Source: Bacteroidales bacterium | Lineage (GTDB): Bacteria; Bacteroidota; Bacteroidia; Bacteroidales; GCA-2748055 | DNA: 18,667 bases | Reading direction: 5' to 3' | Assembly: GCA_024763595.1 (NCBI GenBank) | Contig: JANTFK010000012.1 | Span: 1 to 18,667, forward strand | In this document: positions 8,125 through 16,300 of the stretch, one piece after another | Position numbering within the stretch: position 1 is the first letter of the stretch | How the letters are laid out: the number at the start of each line of letters is the position of its first letter | The notes under the pieces: model-generated | Seen by the model: the letters and a program-made list of their open reading frames with translations, nothing else | The model's database searches: none | What the model was told of the DNA's origin: nothing | Program-made: the position numbers and the translations under genes

Positions 8125-9798
8125 TTACCTGCTATCATGGCTGTAATTGTCCAGTACACTGCGGACCGAACCGTGAAGCAGCAACAACCGCCGGGCTTCG
8201 TCCATATCCAGTCCCAGCTCTTCACTGATCATTCTTGAGCCGCGTTCCACCAGTTTCTGGTTGGTCAGCTGCATATCCACCATTTTGTTTCCCTTCACAC
8301 GTCCCAGTTTGATCATGGTGGATGTGGTAATCATATTGAGAATAAGCTTTTGGGAAGTACCCGATTTCATACGGGTACTTCCCGTGACAAATTCCGGACC
8401 CACCAGCGCTTCAAGGGGGATGTCAACCTCTTTGGCCAGTTTGGTATCGGGATTGTTGGTAATACAGGCTGTTAACAAACCTGCTTTTCTGGCATCTTTA
8501 ACTGCCCCGATCACATAGGGGGTTCTGCCCGAGGCTGCAATTCCGACCACAACATCATTCTTGCCCGGTTTGAACCTGGCCAGGTCGCGCCATGCTCCAT
8601 GAATGTCATCTTCTGCAGATTCAACCGCTTTCCGGATAGCCTGGTCACCACCCGCAATAATTCCGATCACAATATCATAGGGTACACCGAATGTAGGGGG
8701 GATCTCGGATGCGTCCACCACACCCAGCCTTCCGCTGGTCCCGGCACCCACATAAAAGAGCCTTCCGCCTTTCATGATCCGGGGAATAATACCTTCCACC
8801 AGTTTTTCTATTTTTGGAATGATCGCATGCACTGCCACATGGACGGTCCCGTCTTCCTTATTGATGTTTTCAAGCAATTCTCTCACCGACATTTTGTCCA
8901 GGTTGTCGTAATGGGAACTGGATTCTGTGATCGATGAGGACCCTTCCCTTGCCGGTGAAGCTACCTCCCGGTGGTACCTGACCAGGCCGTCAATGGGTGT
9001 GGCAATGATCTGGTTACAGGTGAGCTCGTGCTTTCTGAGGACATCTTTCAGTATCTCTTTAAAGTAGAACGCCACTGAACCCACAAAACCGATCTCCAGG
9101 TTGCCGTAATCGCTGTATTTCGCAATATTCTTCTCGATGAAGTCTTCAAATGCTTCGGCTACGATATCCCTGATCTCCCTGTATTCAATATGCCTGGCCG
9201 CCACTTTGGTGAGTGATGCAAGGTATCTGTTGGCATGCGGTTTTTTATATACATTTTCAAGGATCTGATCCATGGAGAGCCCTTCCTGTGAGATGATAAC
9301 CTCCCTGAGTTCATCGCTCATACTGCGTTTATGCAACGCATTCACCAGCCGTTTTCCGATATCGGTCCCGCTACCCTCATCTCCCAGTGAGTATCCGAGT
9401 GCAGGAACCTTGTCCAGAATTTCCCCGTTTTGATAGAGGCCCGAATTGGACCCCGTTCCGAGTATACAGGCAATGCCTTTCCCATCCTGGAAGAGTGCTC
9501 TTGCCACGCCCAGCAGGTCATCGTTTACCTCAATGAAAGCCTGCTCACCAAACCGCTCCTGCAGGGCTTTGCGGATCACATGTTGCATGGCCTTATTGGC
9601 AACCCCGGAACCATAAAAATATATCTCACGAATATTGTCTTCTTTTCCGACTACATCCAGTTTTTGAAGCTCTTCGGCAATCTCATTTTCTGTTGCATGG
9701 TAGGGATTGATTCCCCTGGTTGACAGGGTACGGATCTCTGATCCGTCAATCAGTCGCCAGTCGGTTTTTGTGGACCCGCTATCGGCAATTAATATCAT
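8125..9798 (-). CDS. Fusion: BadF/BadG-type amino-sugar kinase + MurNAc-6-phosphate etherase (MurQ)
   Basis: This single 557-residue protein appears to hold two consecutive steps of MurNAc use. Residues 1 to about 280 form a BadF/BadG/BcrA/BcrD (NagK-like) kinase: phosphate loop DSGSTKTDW (6-14), candidate catalytic aspartates in NDD (92-94), second loop GTGSNSG (114-120) and LGDEGSG (139-145). Kinases of this family phosphorylate GlcNAc, and MurK members also MurNAc. Residues about 290-557 are MurQ, which splits MurNAc-6-P into GlcNAc-6-P and D-lactate: MSVRELLENINKEDGTV, SIS loop GAGTSGRLG (351-359), DASE with E365, SAED with E396, and VTGSTRMKSGT. The two glutamates match the catalytic pair of E. 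coli MurQ. The C-terminal helical extension of E. coli MurQ is absent. ATG 9798 gives the family-typical MILIADSG start; GTG 9819 adds seven atypical residues. The gene is divergent from the GntR regulator. MurNAc as kinase substrate is inferred from the fusion. Confidence 0.92.
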   Translation of the reverse strand: MILIADSGSTKTDWRLIDGSEIRTLSTRGINPYHATENEIAEELQKLDVVGKEDNIREIYFYGSGVANKAMQHVIRKALQERFGEQAFIEVNDDLLGVARALFQDGKGIACILGTGSNSGLYQNGEILDKVPALGYSLGDEGSGTDIGKRLVNALHKRSMSDELREVIISQEGLSMDQILENVYKKPHANRYLASLTKVAARHIEYREIRDIVAEAFEDFIEKNIAKYSDYGNLEIGFVGSVAFYFKEILKDVLRKHELTCNQIIATPIDGLVRYHREVASPAREGSSSITESSSHYDNLDKMSVRELLENINKEDGTVHVAVHAIIPKIEKLVEGIIPRIMKGGRLFYVGAGTSGRLGVVDASEIPPTFGVPYDIVIGIIAGGDQAIRKAVESAEDDIHGAWRDLARFKPGKNDVVVGIAASGRTPYVIGAVKDARKAGLLTACITNNPDTKLAKEVDIPLEALVGPEFVTGSTRMKSGTSQKLILNMITTSTMIKLGRVKGNKMVDMQLTNQKLVERGSRMISEELGLDMDEARRLLLLHGSVRSVLDNYSHDSR

Positions 9799-9842
9799 GG
9801 TGATGTTTTTTTGAATCACGCATCAATCAGTATGATGTATGA

Positions 9843-9850
9843 CAAATTTA
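9843..9850 (-). promoter_or_regulatory. Candidate -7 promoter box for the kinase-MurQ gene
   Basis: On the minus strand these bases read TAAATTTG, matching TAnnTTTG at every fixed position, about 45 bases upstream of the ATG at 9798. No clear TTG -33 element is seen at the expected distance, so support is moderate. It lies in the 120-base divergent region shared with the GntR gene. Confidence 0.35.
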
Positions 9851-9867
9851 TAGCAAAAATATTTATA

Positions 9868-9899
9868 TTGCCTGAAAATACGTTAAAAGTGTATATTTG
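9868..9899 (+). promoter_or_regulatory. Candidate -33/-7 promoter for the GntR regulator gene
   Basis: TTG at 9868-9870 and TATATTTG at 9892-9899 match the Bacteroidota -33 TTG and -7 TAnnTTTG elements with a 21-base spacer, inside the reported 17-23 range. The -7 box ends 19 bases before the regulator ATG at 9919. An imperfect palindrome, ATAC-9 bases-GTAT (9878-9894), overlaps the spacer and -7 box and could be an autoregulatory operator, but that is speculative. Confidence 0.5.
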
Positions 9900-9918
9900 G
9901 TCGCGAAATAAATAGATT

Positions 9919-10638
9919 ATGGATGATGTTTTTCAGAATATTGGTAATAAGTTAACACTCAGTCAGCGTATTGAGCGTACACTTGAGAATGCCATCAGGG
10001 AGAAGAAGCTTCCGGTTGGTTCAAAACTCCCCAGTGAACGCGAAATGTGCGAGTCATTCGGGGTCAGCAGAACTGCTTTAAGGGAGGCCCTCCGACGGCT
10101 CAGTGCACGGGGATTGATCATCATCCGGAAGGGAAGCGGGATGTTTGTTTCCGAGATCAAAATAGCGGATGCCATTAAAACGCTCAACCTCTATTATGAC
10201 CTGAAGTTTGATGAAAACCTGCTTGCCCAGATTATTGAGGTGAGGTGCCTGTTCGAGCCTGAAATAGCCAGGCTGGCAGCAAAAAACAGATCGGACGAGA
10301 ACCTGGCTGAACTTGAGCAGTGCCTGGATGAGTTTGAGAAATGCGACCCGGATAATACCCAGCGGGAGGCGGATATTGATAATAAATTTCACCTGGGGAT
10401 CACAAAATCGACCATGAACCCCATCATGCAGGTGACCATGGAACCGATCTATTCACTGTTGCCCCGGATGCGCAACTATATCTATGCAAATATTGAAGGG
10501 GAGAAAGTACATACGCTGAAATATCACAGCGATTTGCTGGATGCCATCCGTAACAGGGAGGGCGACCGCTCATACAGTATCATGAAGGCACACCTGGAGC
10601 GTACCCGCGGGATCTATCACAAATACATGCATAAATAG
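9919..10638 (+). CDS. GntR-family transcriptional regulator, FadR/FCD subfamily
   Basis: This is a 239-residue DNA-binding regulator. Residues about 14-79 form the GntR winged helix-turn-helix (GSKLPSEREMCESFGVSR, then RTALREALRRLSARGLI and the wing RKGSGMFV). Residues about 105-230 form an all-helical FCD ligand domain. D154, H158, H203 and H225 sit where FCD proteins carry an Asp-His-His-His metal site, so a metal-assisted carboxylate or sugar-acid effector is plausible. The ligand cannot be read from sequence. The gene diverges from the kinase-MurQ gene across a 120-base region and precedes the MurU-like gene by 30 bases, so control of amino-sugar recycling is the simplest context-based guess. 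A good promoter candidate lies just upstream. FadR-type fatty-acid control is an alternative with no contextual support here. Confidence 0.9.
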   Translation: MDDVFQNIGNKLTLSQRIERTLENAIREKKLPVGSKLPSEREMCESFGVSRTALREALRRLSARGLIIIRKGSGMFVSEIKIADAIKTLNLYYDLKFDENLLAQIIEVRCLFEPEIARLAAKNRSDENLAELEQCLDEFEKCDPDNTQREADIDNKFHLGITKSTMNPIMQVTMEPIYSLLPRMRNYIYANIEGEKVHTLKYHSDLLDAIRNREGDRSYSIMKAHLERTRGIYHKYMHK

Positions 10639-10668
10639 ATACCATTAACCGTAACAAATGTAACAATT

Positions 10669-11370
10669 ATGAAAGCGATGATCCTGGCGGCCGGACTGGG
10701 GACCCGTCTGAAGCCTTTGACCAATGACAGGCCCAAAGCACTGGTGGAATGGGAGGGGGTTCCCCTGCTTGAAAGGGTGATTCTCAAATTGAAGGATGAA
10801 GGATTTACGGAGGTCATCATCAATGTGCACCACTTTGCGCAGCGGGTTATTGATTTTGTGTTTCAGAAGGAACAGTTTGGGATCCACATCGAATTTTCCC
10901 ATGAAAAGGATGAATTGCTGGATACCGGGGGAGGAATTGCCCGCGCATCCTGGTTCTTTGATAAGGAACCGTTCCTGGTTTACAATGTGGATATACACTG
11001 CAACATTGACCTGGGTGCCATGCTGGCGGCCCATCATAAACACGGATCCATTGTGACCCTGGCCGTCAAGGAGCGTGTCACCACAAGAAGCCTGCTGATG
11101 AACAGAGAACACTATCTGAAGGGATGGCGGGATAACCGTACCGGGGAGACCATCCGGGTGGATGAAAAGGAGGATGATCTGATCCCCATTGCTTTCAGTG
11201 CCATCCAGTTCATGGACCCGGCAGTTTTTGACCTCTTCCCCCGGAAGAAAATATTCCCGATTATGCCCTTTTACCTTGAACTGGCCGGCACACATCCTGT
11301 TTATCTTTACCGCCACGACAGGGACAGCTGGGTCGATCTGGGAAAGCTTGAATCTTATACATCATCATGA
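10669..11370 (+). CDS. Sugar-1-phosphate nucleotidyltransferase, MurU-like
   Basis: This is a 233-residue NTP-transferase with the GT-A-like fold that joins a sugar-1-phosphate to a nucleotide. The N-terminal signature is MILAAGLGTRLKPLT with RPKAL (4-18, 21-25). DTGGGI (85-90) is the sugar-binding strand, NVD with D108 a likely metal ligand, and SWVDLGKLE with D223 the second. Length and motif order resemble MurU, the MurNAc-1-phosphate uridylyltransferase of the anabolic peptidoglycan recycling pathway; related HddC-type or mannose-1-phosphate enzymes are alternatives. The neighbouring kinase-MurQ fusion favours an amino-sugar role, but AmgK, the usual MurU partner kinase, is not in this window, so no symbol is given. 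The gene sits 30 bases after the GntR gene and overlaps cysH by four bases (ATGA at 11367-11370). Confidence 0.82.
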   Translation: MKAMILAAGLGTRLKPLTNDRPKALVEWEGVPLLERVILKLKDEGFTEVIINVHHFAQRVIDFVFQKEQFGIHIEFSHEKDELLDTGGGIARASWFFDKEPFLVYNVDIHCNIDLGAMLAAHHKHGSIVTLAVKERVTTRSLLMNREHYLKGWRDNRTGETIRVDEKEDDLIPIAFSAIQFMDPAVFDLFPRKKIFPIMPFYLELAGTHPVYLYRHDRDSWVDLGKLESYTSS

Positions 11371-12089
11371 AGAAACCGGCTGAAGAACTGACAGCGCAGA
11401 TAGCGCAGTGGAACGAGGAACTGAAGGATACGAGTGCCATCGGTGTGGTTGCCTACTTTCTTCATCATTTTGATAAGAAGATCATATTGTCCACCAGTCT
11501 GGGCCTCGAGGACCAGGTCCTGACTGCAATGGTACTCCGGCAGAAAAAGAGCACTCCCGTATTTACGCTGGATACCGGCCGGTTGTTCCCGGAAACCTAT
11601 GATCTGATCGCACGTACCAATAAATATTTTGGCATCCGCATGAAAACCTATTTCCCGGAGGCTACAGCGGTGGAGAAAATGGTGGCGGATCACGGGATCA
11701 ATCTTTTCTACGACAGTGTGGAAAACCGGAAGATGTGCTGCCATATCAGAAAAGTGGCCCAGTTGCCCAGGGCATTTGCAGGCATGGATGCCTGGATATG
11801 CGGATTAAGAAAGGACCAGTCTGTCTCCCGGTTCTTTAACAACCTGGTGGAGTGGGATGAACATAATGGTCTGGTAAAGATCAATCCGTTGATCAGGTGG
11901 ACCGAAAAGGAAGTGTGGAGTTATATCAGGCATCACCATATTCCTTATAACCTGTTGCACGACAGGGGATTTCCAAGCATTGGATGTGAACCCTGCACCC
12001 GTGCCGTTGAACCGGGTGAAGAGATTCGTGCAGGACGCTGGTGGTGGGAGCATGAACTGCACAAGGAGTGTGGCCTGCATAAACGGTAG
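11367..12089 (+). CDS. cysH: Assimilatory adenylylsulfate (APS/PAPS) reductase, iron-sulfur type
   Basis: This enzyme reduces APS (or PAPS) to sulfite with thioredoxin or glutathione as donor, normally for cysteine synthesis. It has 240 residues. The nucleotide-binding loop is in ILSTSLGLEDQVL, followed by FTLDTGRLFPETY. The cysteine pairs C124-C125 and C207-C210 are the ligand set of the [4Fe-4S] form, which points to APS as substrate. C235 in the C-terminal ECGLH tail is the catalytic nucleophile. It is unrelated to AprBA by fold and mechanism, so the window carries two different APS reductases. The start overlaps the MurU-like stop (ATGA). The stop codon directly abuts that of the convergent mnmA gene with no spacer. 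Family call is strong; the APS preference follows from the cysteines. Confidence 0.93.
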   Translation: MKKPAEELTAQIAQWNEELKDTSAIGVVAYFLHHFDKKIILSTSLGLEDQVLTAMVLRQKKSTPVFTLDTGRLFPETYDLIARTNKYFGIRMKTYFPEATAVEKMVADHGINLFYDSVENRKMCCHIRKVAQLPRAFAGMDAWICGLRKDQSVSRFFNNLVEWDEHNGLVKINPLIRWTEKEVWSYIRHHHIPYNLLHDRGFPSIGCEPCTRAVEPGEEIRAGRWWWEHELHKECGLHKR

Positions 12090-13271
12090 TCACCGGTTGA
12101 TCACCCCGGAGCCCACCACCTCGTCACCTTCATACCATGCGGCAAATTGCCCGGCTGCAATACCGCGCTGGGGCTCCTGAAAGGTGATATAGAGACCCTC
12201 ACCGGTCATATGCAGGGTTGCCTGCTGGAGAGGCTGACGATAGCGGATCCGTACAAGGTACTGCCTCACCTCACCGGTTTTCATCCGCAGATCATCACGG
12301 ATCCAGTGGATCTCCGGGGGAATAATTTTCAGCCCCGACCGGTAGAGGCCGGGATGGGACTGACCCTGACCCACAAATAGGCGGTTATGGGACACATCGG
12401 TAGCAATTACGAAGAGGGGCTCATCTTTGCCTCCGACCTGAAGCCCTTTCCGTTGTCCCACTGTAAAGAAATGTGCACCCCGGTGCTTGCCTACCCATAC
12501 GCCCTCCTCCTTTGTATAGGTCCAGGGAGCACAGTACTGATCCAGCTCTTCCGGATCCTGTTTTTCTACCCTGTAGAGGGGCAGGCCGGCCGGGATCTCA
12601 AAAATATTCCCTTCCCGGGCCTTCAGCTTTTGCTGCAGGAAGACCGGAAGGTGTACCTTGCCCACAAAGCAGATCCCCTGGGAATCTTTCTTGTCAGCCG
12701 AAGCAAGTCCCTGTTGCCTGGCGATTTCACGCACTTCCGGTTTATGCAGGTGACCGATGGGAAAAAGTGTCCTGGCCAGCTGTGCCTGGGAGAGCTGACA
12801 CAAAAAATAGCTTTGTTCTTTGTTTGGATCATCGCCTGCCAGCAGATGGTGTACCTTTTGGCCGCCGGTAACAGTGGTCTTCTTTTTGCAATAATGCCCA
12901 GTGGCCACATAATCGGGTTTATATTGCTCAGCTACTTTCAGGAATGCATCAAATTTAATCTCCCGGTTACAGAGCACATCGGGATTGGGTGTACGTCCCT
13001 TCTGATACTCCGAGAACATATAATCGATTACCCGGGCACGGTAAGGCTCGCTCAGGTCCACTACATGGAACTCGATTCCCAGTTTCTTGGCTACCAGTTG
13101 GGCGAATACCACATCTTCGTCCCAGGGGCAGTCGGCATCTATCACCCCGGTTTTATCATGCCAGTTGATCATGAAAAGCCCGATCACCTCATATCCCTGT
13201 TCCCTCAGCAGGTATGCAGCCACGCTGGAGTCCACTCCCCCGGATAATCCGACTACGACACGTTTTGCCAA
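12090..13271 (-). CDS. mnmA: tRNA-specific 2-thiouridylase MnmA
   Basis: MnmA installs the 2-thio group on the wobble uridine U34 of tRNA-Lys, -Glu and -Gln, using persulfide sulfur and ATP. It has 393 residues. The PP-loop SGGVDSS (10-16) activates the uridine. C101 (NPDVLCN) and C201 (SQGICFVG) are the catalytic cysteine pair, and ATGHY and DPNKEQSYFL are conserved MnmA strings. The C-terminal tRNA-binding beta-barrel ends with QRGIAAGQFAAWYEGDEVVGSG. The family-expected N-terminus can only begin at TTG 13271-13269, since a TAA closes the frame at 13295-13293 and no ATG or GTG lies before the PP-loop. TTG is unusual here, matching qmoA. The gene diverges from addA across 73 bases; no clean TAnnTTTG box was found for it. 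Confidence 0.95.
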   Translation of the reverse strand: MAKRVVVGLSGGVDSSVAAYLLREQGYEVIGLFMINWHDKTGVIDADCPWDEDVVFAQLVAKKLGIEFHVVDLSEPYRARVIDYMFSEYQKGRTPNPDVLCNREIKFDAFLKVAEQYKPDYVATGHYCKKKTTVTGGQKVHHLLAGDDPNKEQSYFLCQLSQAQLARTLFPIGHLHKPEVREIARQQGLASADKKDSQGICFVGKVHLPVFLQQKLKAREGNIFEIPAGLPLYRVEKQDPEELDQYCAPWTYTKEEGVWVGKHRGAHFFTVGQRKGLQVGGKDEPLFVIATDVSHNRLFVGQGQSHPGLYRSGLKIIPPEIHWIRDDLRMKTGEVRQYLVRIRYRQPLQQATLHMTGEGLYITFQEPQRGIAAGQFAAWYEGDEVVGSGVINR

Positions 13272-13344
13272 ATGAAATATTTTGGCGTAAAATTAGGAAA
13301 TTCTGCCATATCTCTCTTCCTGTTTTTAATCCTATATTTACGGT

Positions 13345-16300
13345 ATGTCTCCACTCCAAATATACAAGGCATCAGCAGGATCGGGGAAGACATTTGCCCT
13401 TACCATGGAGTACCTGAAGTTGCTCTTCACCCATCCGGGGAACCACCGGAACATCCTGGCAGTCACATTCACCAATAAGGCGGCCGGTGAGATGAAACAG
13501 CGTATCCTGAATAACCTGCATGGATTGTCGGTATACAACGGAAAGGATAACCGTAAGGAGATGCGCCGGTTAACGGAACTCACAGGGCTGGATGAACGGA
13601 CCATCAGTCAACTTGCTGCAAAACAGCTCAGTGCGATCCTGAATGACTATTCCCGTTTTTCAGTGGGCACCATTGATAAGTTCTTTCAGGTGGTGATCCG
13701 GGCTTTTACCCATGAGATCGGAATACAACCGGGCTATAACCTGGAACTTGATCATCAAAAGGTGCTGGTCCATGCTGTGGATCAGCTTTTCCAGGAGCTT
13801 ACCCAACAGCCTGAACTGCAAAAATGGCTGATTCGTTTTGCTGAAGAGCGTCTCGGGGAGTCCCGCTCCTATAATTTTAAACAGGAGATCATTCAACTGG
13901 GTATGCAGCTCTTTAAAGAGTCTTTTCAGGGTCTTTTCCCGGGTCAGGATCTCTCTGTACTGGAGAAAGAGAACATGGACAGGTATGCCAAAGAACTGGT
14001 TCAAATTGAGGGAGACTCCCTGGCACGCTGTAAGGATATAGGGACCGGGGCCCTGGAGCATATGGCGCAGGCAGGTGTGACGGTTGAGCAGTTCCGGGGG
14101 AAAAGTAAATCACCACCCATGCTCTTTCAAGCTGCGGCAGCAGGGGAGGAACTCAATTTTACACCCACCAGGTTAAAGGCGCTGGAAGAGATTGATCCAT
14201 GGTTGAATAAAGGTGCCTCCCGGGAGATGGTCCATCTTACCGGGCAGGTTTTAATGCCCCTGCTGAACGGGTTGTATGAGGAGCAAAAAATACGCAATAC
14301 CGCTTCAGCCATCAGGCGGAATTTCTATCATCTGGGAATACTGGGGGATATATGGGAGCAGGTGAGGCGCTATACGCAGGATCATAACCTGTTCCTGATA
14401 GCCGATTCCAGCCGTTTCCTGCGCGGGATCATCGGGGGGAACCAGGTTCCGTTTATATATGAGCGAACAGGTAACCGCTACCAGCACATCATGCTGGATG
14501 AGTTTCAGGACACCTCTGTTTTTCAGTATGATAATTTCAGGCCATTGCTGGATAATGCCCTGGCATCGGGAGATGATAACATGGTGGTGGGAGATGTAAA
14601 GCAATCCATTTACCGGTGGAGAAATTCGGACTGGAAGATCCTGGCATCCGACCTGGAGCAGGATTTCGGTCACCAGGAGTGCACTGTGGAATCGCTGAAA
14701 CAAAATTTCAGGAGCCGGGAACAGATTATCAGGTTCAATAACACAATCTTTCAGCTTGTGCCGCAGCGCCTGGCCACCATCATCCGGGATGAACTGGTCA
14801 GGGCTTCTGTCAACCGGGACGAGGCTGAGCAGGCAGTGAAAAGCTTCGAGGTTGCCTACGACGATGCGGTACAGGATATCCCGGAGAACATGACCGGTAC
14901 GGGCGGATTTGTACACATGGAGATATTCAGTGAAGATACCCCTGCTGCGTTCCGGGAACGGGTTCTCTCCTGCCTTCCCGGCTGGATCGAAGAGATCGGG
15001 CGGTCGGGGATCGAACCGGGCGAAACAGCCATCCTGGTGCGTACCAGAAAAGAGGGGATTGCTGTGGCTAACATCTTGCTTGAGTATGCCGCAGGTAAGG
15101 GAAATCCGAACGATTTCAGGCTGATCTCCAATGAATCGCTCCTGCTGGTGCAAAACAGCGCTGTATCATTACTGGTATCACTGTTGCGTTACCTGCTCTA
15201 CCCGGAAGATGCATTGAACAACGCCCTATTAAAGTATTACCTGCGGCAGCCTGCCGGGAAGTTCCATACCGATCATCTGTTCGACAGCTCGCTTCCGGTG
15301 GAGAAGTTATTTCCGTCATCTTTTGCAGATATGATGCAGCATTACAAACAACTTCCCCTCTATGAGCTGGCAGAATCGCTTATCCGGATGTTCCGGCTGG
15401 GGGAAAGCACCAGGGATCTTCCATACATTCAGGCGTTCCAGGATCTGATCATCGATCTGCACAGGAAGGAGCCGGTGGGCCTTCCGGAGTTTCTTTACTA
15501 CTGGGAGCAACATGGCGCCAAAAAGGGAATCACTTTTTCGGAAGAATCGAATGCCATTCGTATACTGACCATTCATAAGGCTAAAGGTCTTGAGTTTAAA
15601 GCAGTAGTGGTTCCGTTTTGTGATTGGGAGATCACCACGGACCAGCGGAAATCCAATATCATCTGGTGTGATACCTCCGGTACACCCATGGACAGGGTCC
15701 CCACGGTACCCGTACGATTCTCATCCAAAATGGTGCATACCCTCTTTTCCGCAGCCTATTACAGGGAGCGCACCAAAGGATATATGGATAACCTGAACCT
15801 GCTCTATGTGGCACTGACCAGGGCCAGGGATGTGCTATACCTGGGTGTTCCCGGAAGGAAAGATGAGCAACTGAAACATACAGGTGATCTGTTGATCTCG
15901 GTGCTCGGCCAAAAACCCGGAAAAGGGCCGGCCACCCCCTCCCTTGCATCCTGCAGGGAGGGAGATATAATCCGGCTGGGAACCATGCCCGTTCAGAAGC
16001 AGAAGGCGGGAGAGCGGGAAGAGTGGAGGTTCAGTTCTTATCCCGTACATCATGGAAATCGCCGGTTAAAAGTGCGTACGGGAAGTGATGAATATTTCCT
16101 GGATGAAGAGGGGATATTCCGTACCGACCGGATGTATGGTAACCTCATGCACCTGGTATTCTCAAGGATCGTCACAGAAGCAGATGTGGAACCGGTGTTG
16201 GGTACCATGCAGAAGGAGGGGTTATTGCCCGGGGATGAAGCGGTGAGGCTCAGGCAGTTGATTACGGAGATGATTTCCCGTCCGCGTGTTGCGGATTGGT

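Noticed and set aside
8102..8132. GCAGG...CCTGC inverted repeat at the qmoC/kinase-MurQ junction as a terminator
   Set aside because: It has only five base pairs, a 21-base loop and no T-tract on either strand.
9817..9819. GTG at 9819 as the start of the kinase-MurQ gene
   Set aside because: The seven extra residues precede the family-typical MILIADSG start at ATG 9798.
10651..10666. Direct repeat GTAACAA (10651-10657 and 10660-10666) before the MurU-like gene
   Set aside because: Two short A-rich copies in a leader are readily explained by chance; no third copy was seen near the other genes.
12387..13247. Plus-strand open frame of 286 codons opposite mnmA
   Set aside because: The minus strand encodes MnmA with its PP-loop and both catalytic cysteines; the plus frame shows no family signature.
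14305..15153. Minus-strand open frame of 282 codons inside addA
   Set aside because: It lies across conserved helicase motifs of AddA and shows no domain or start context of its own.
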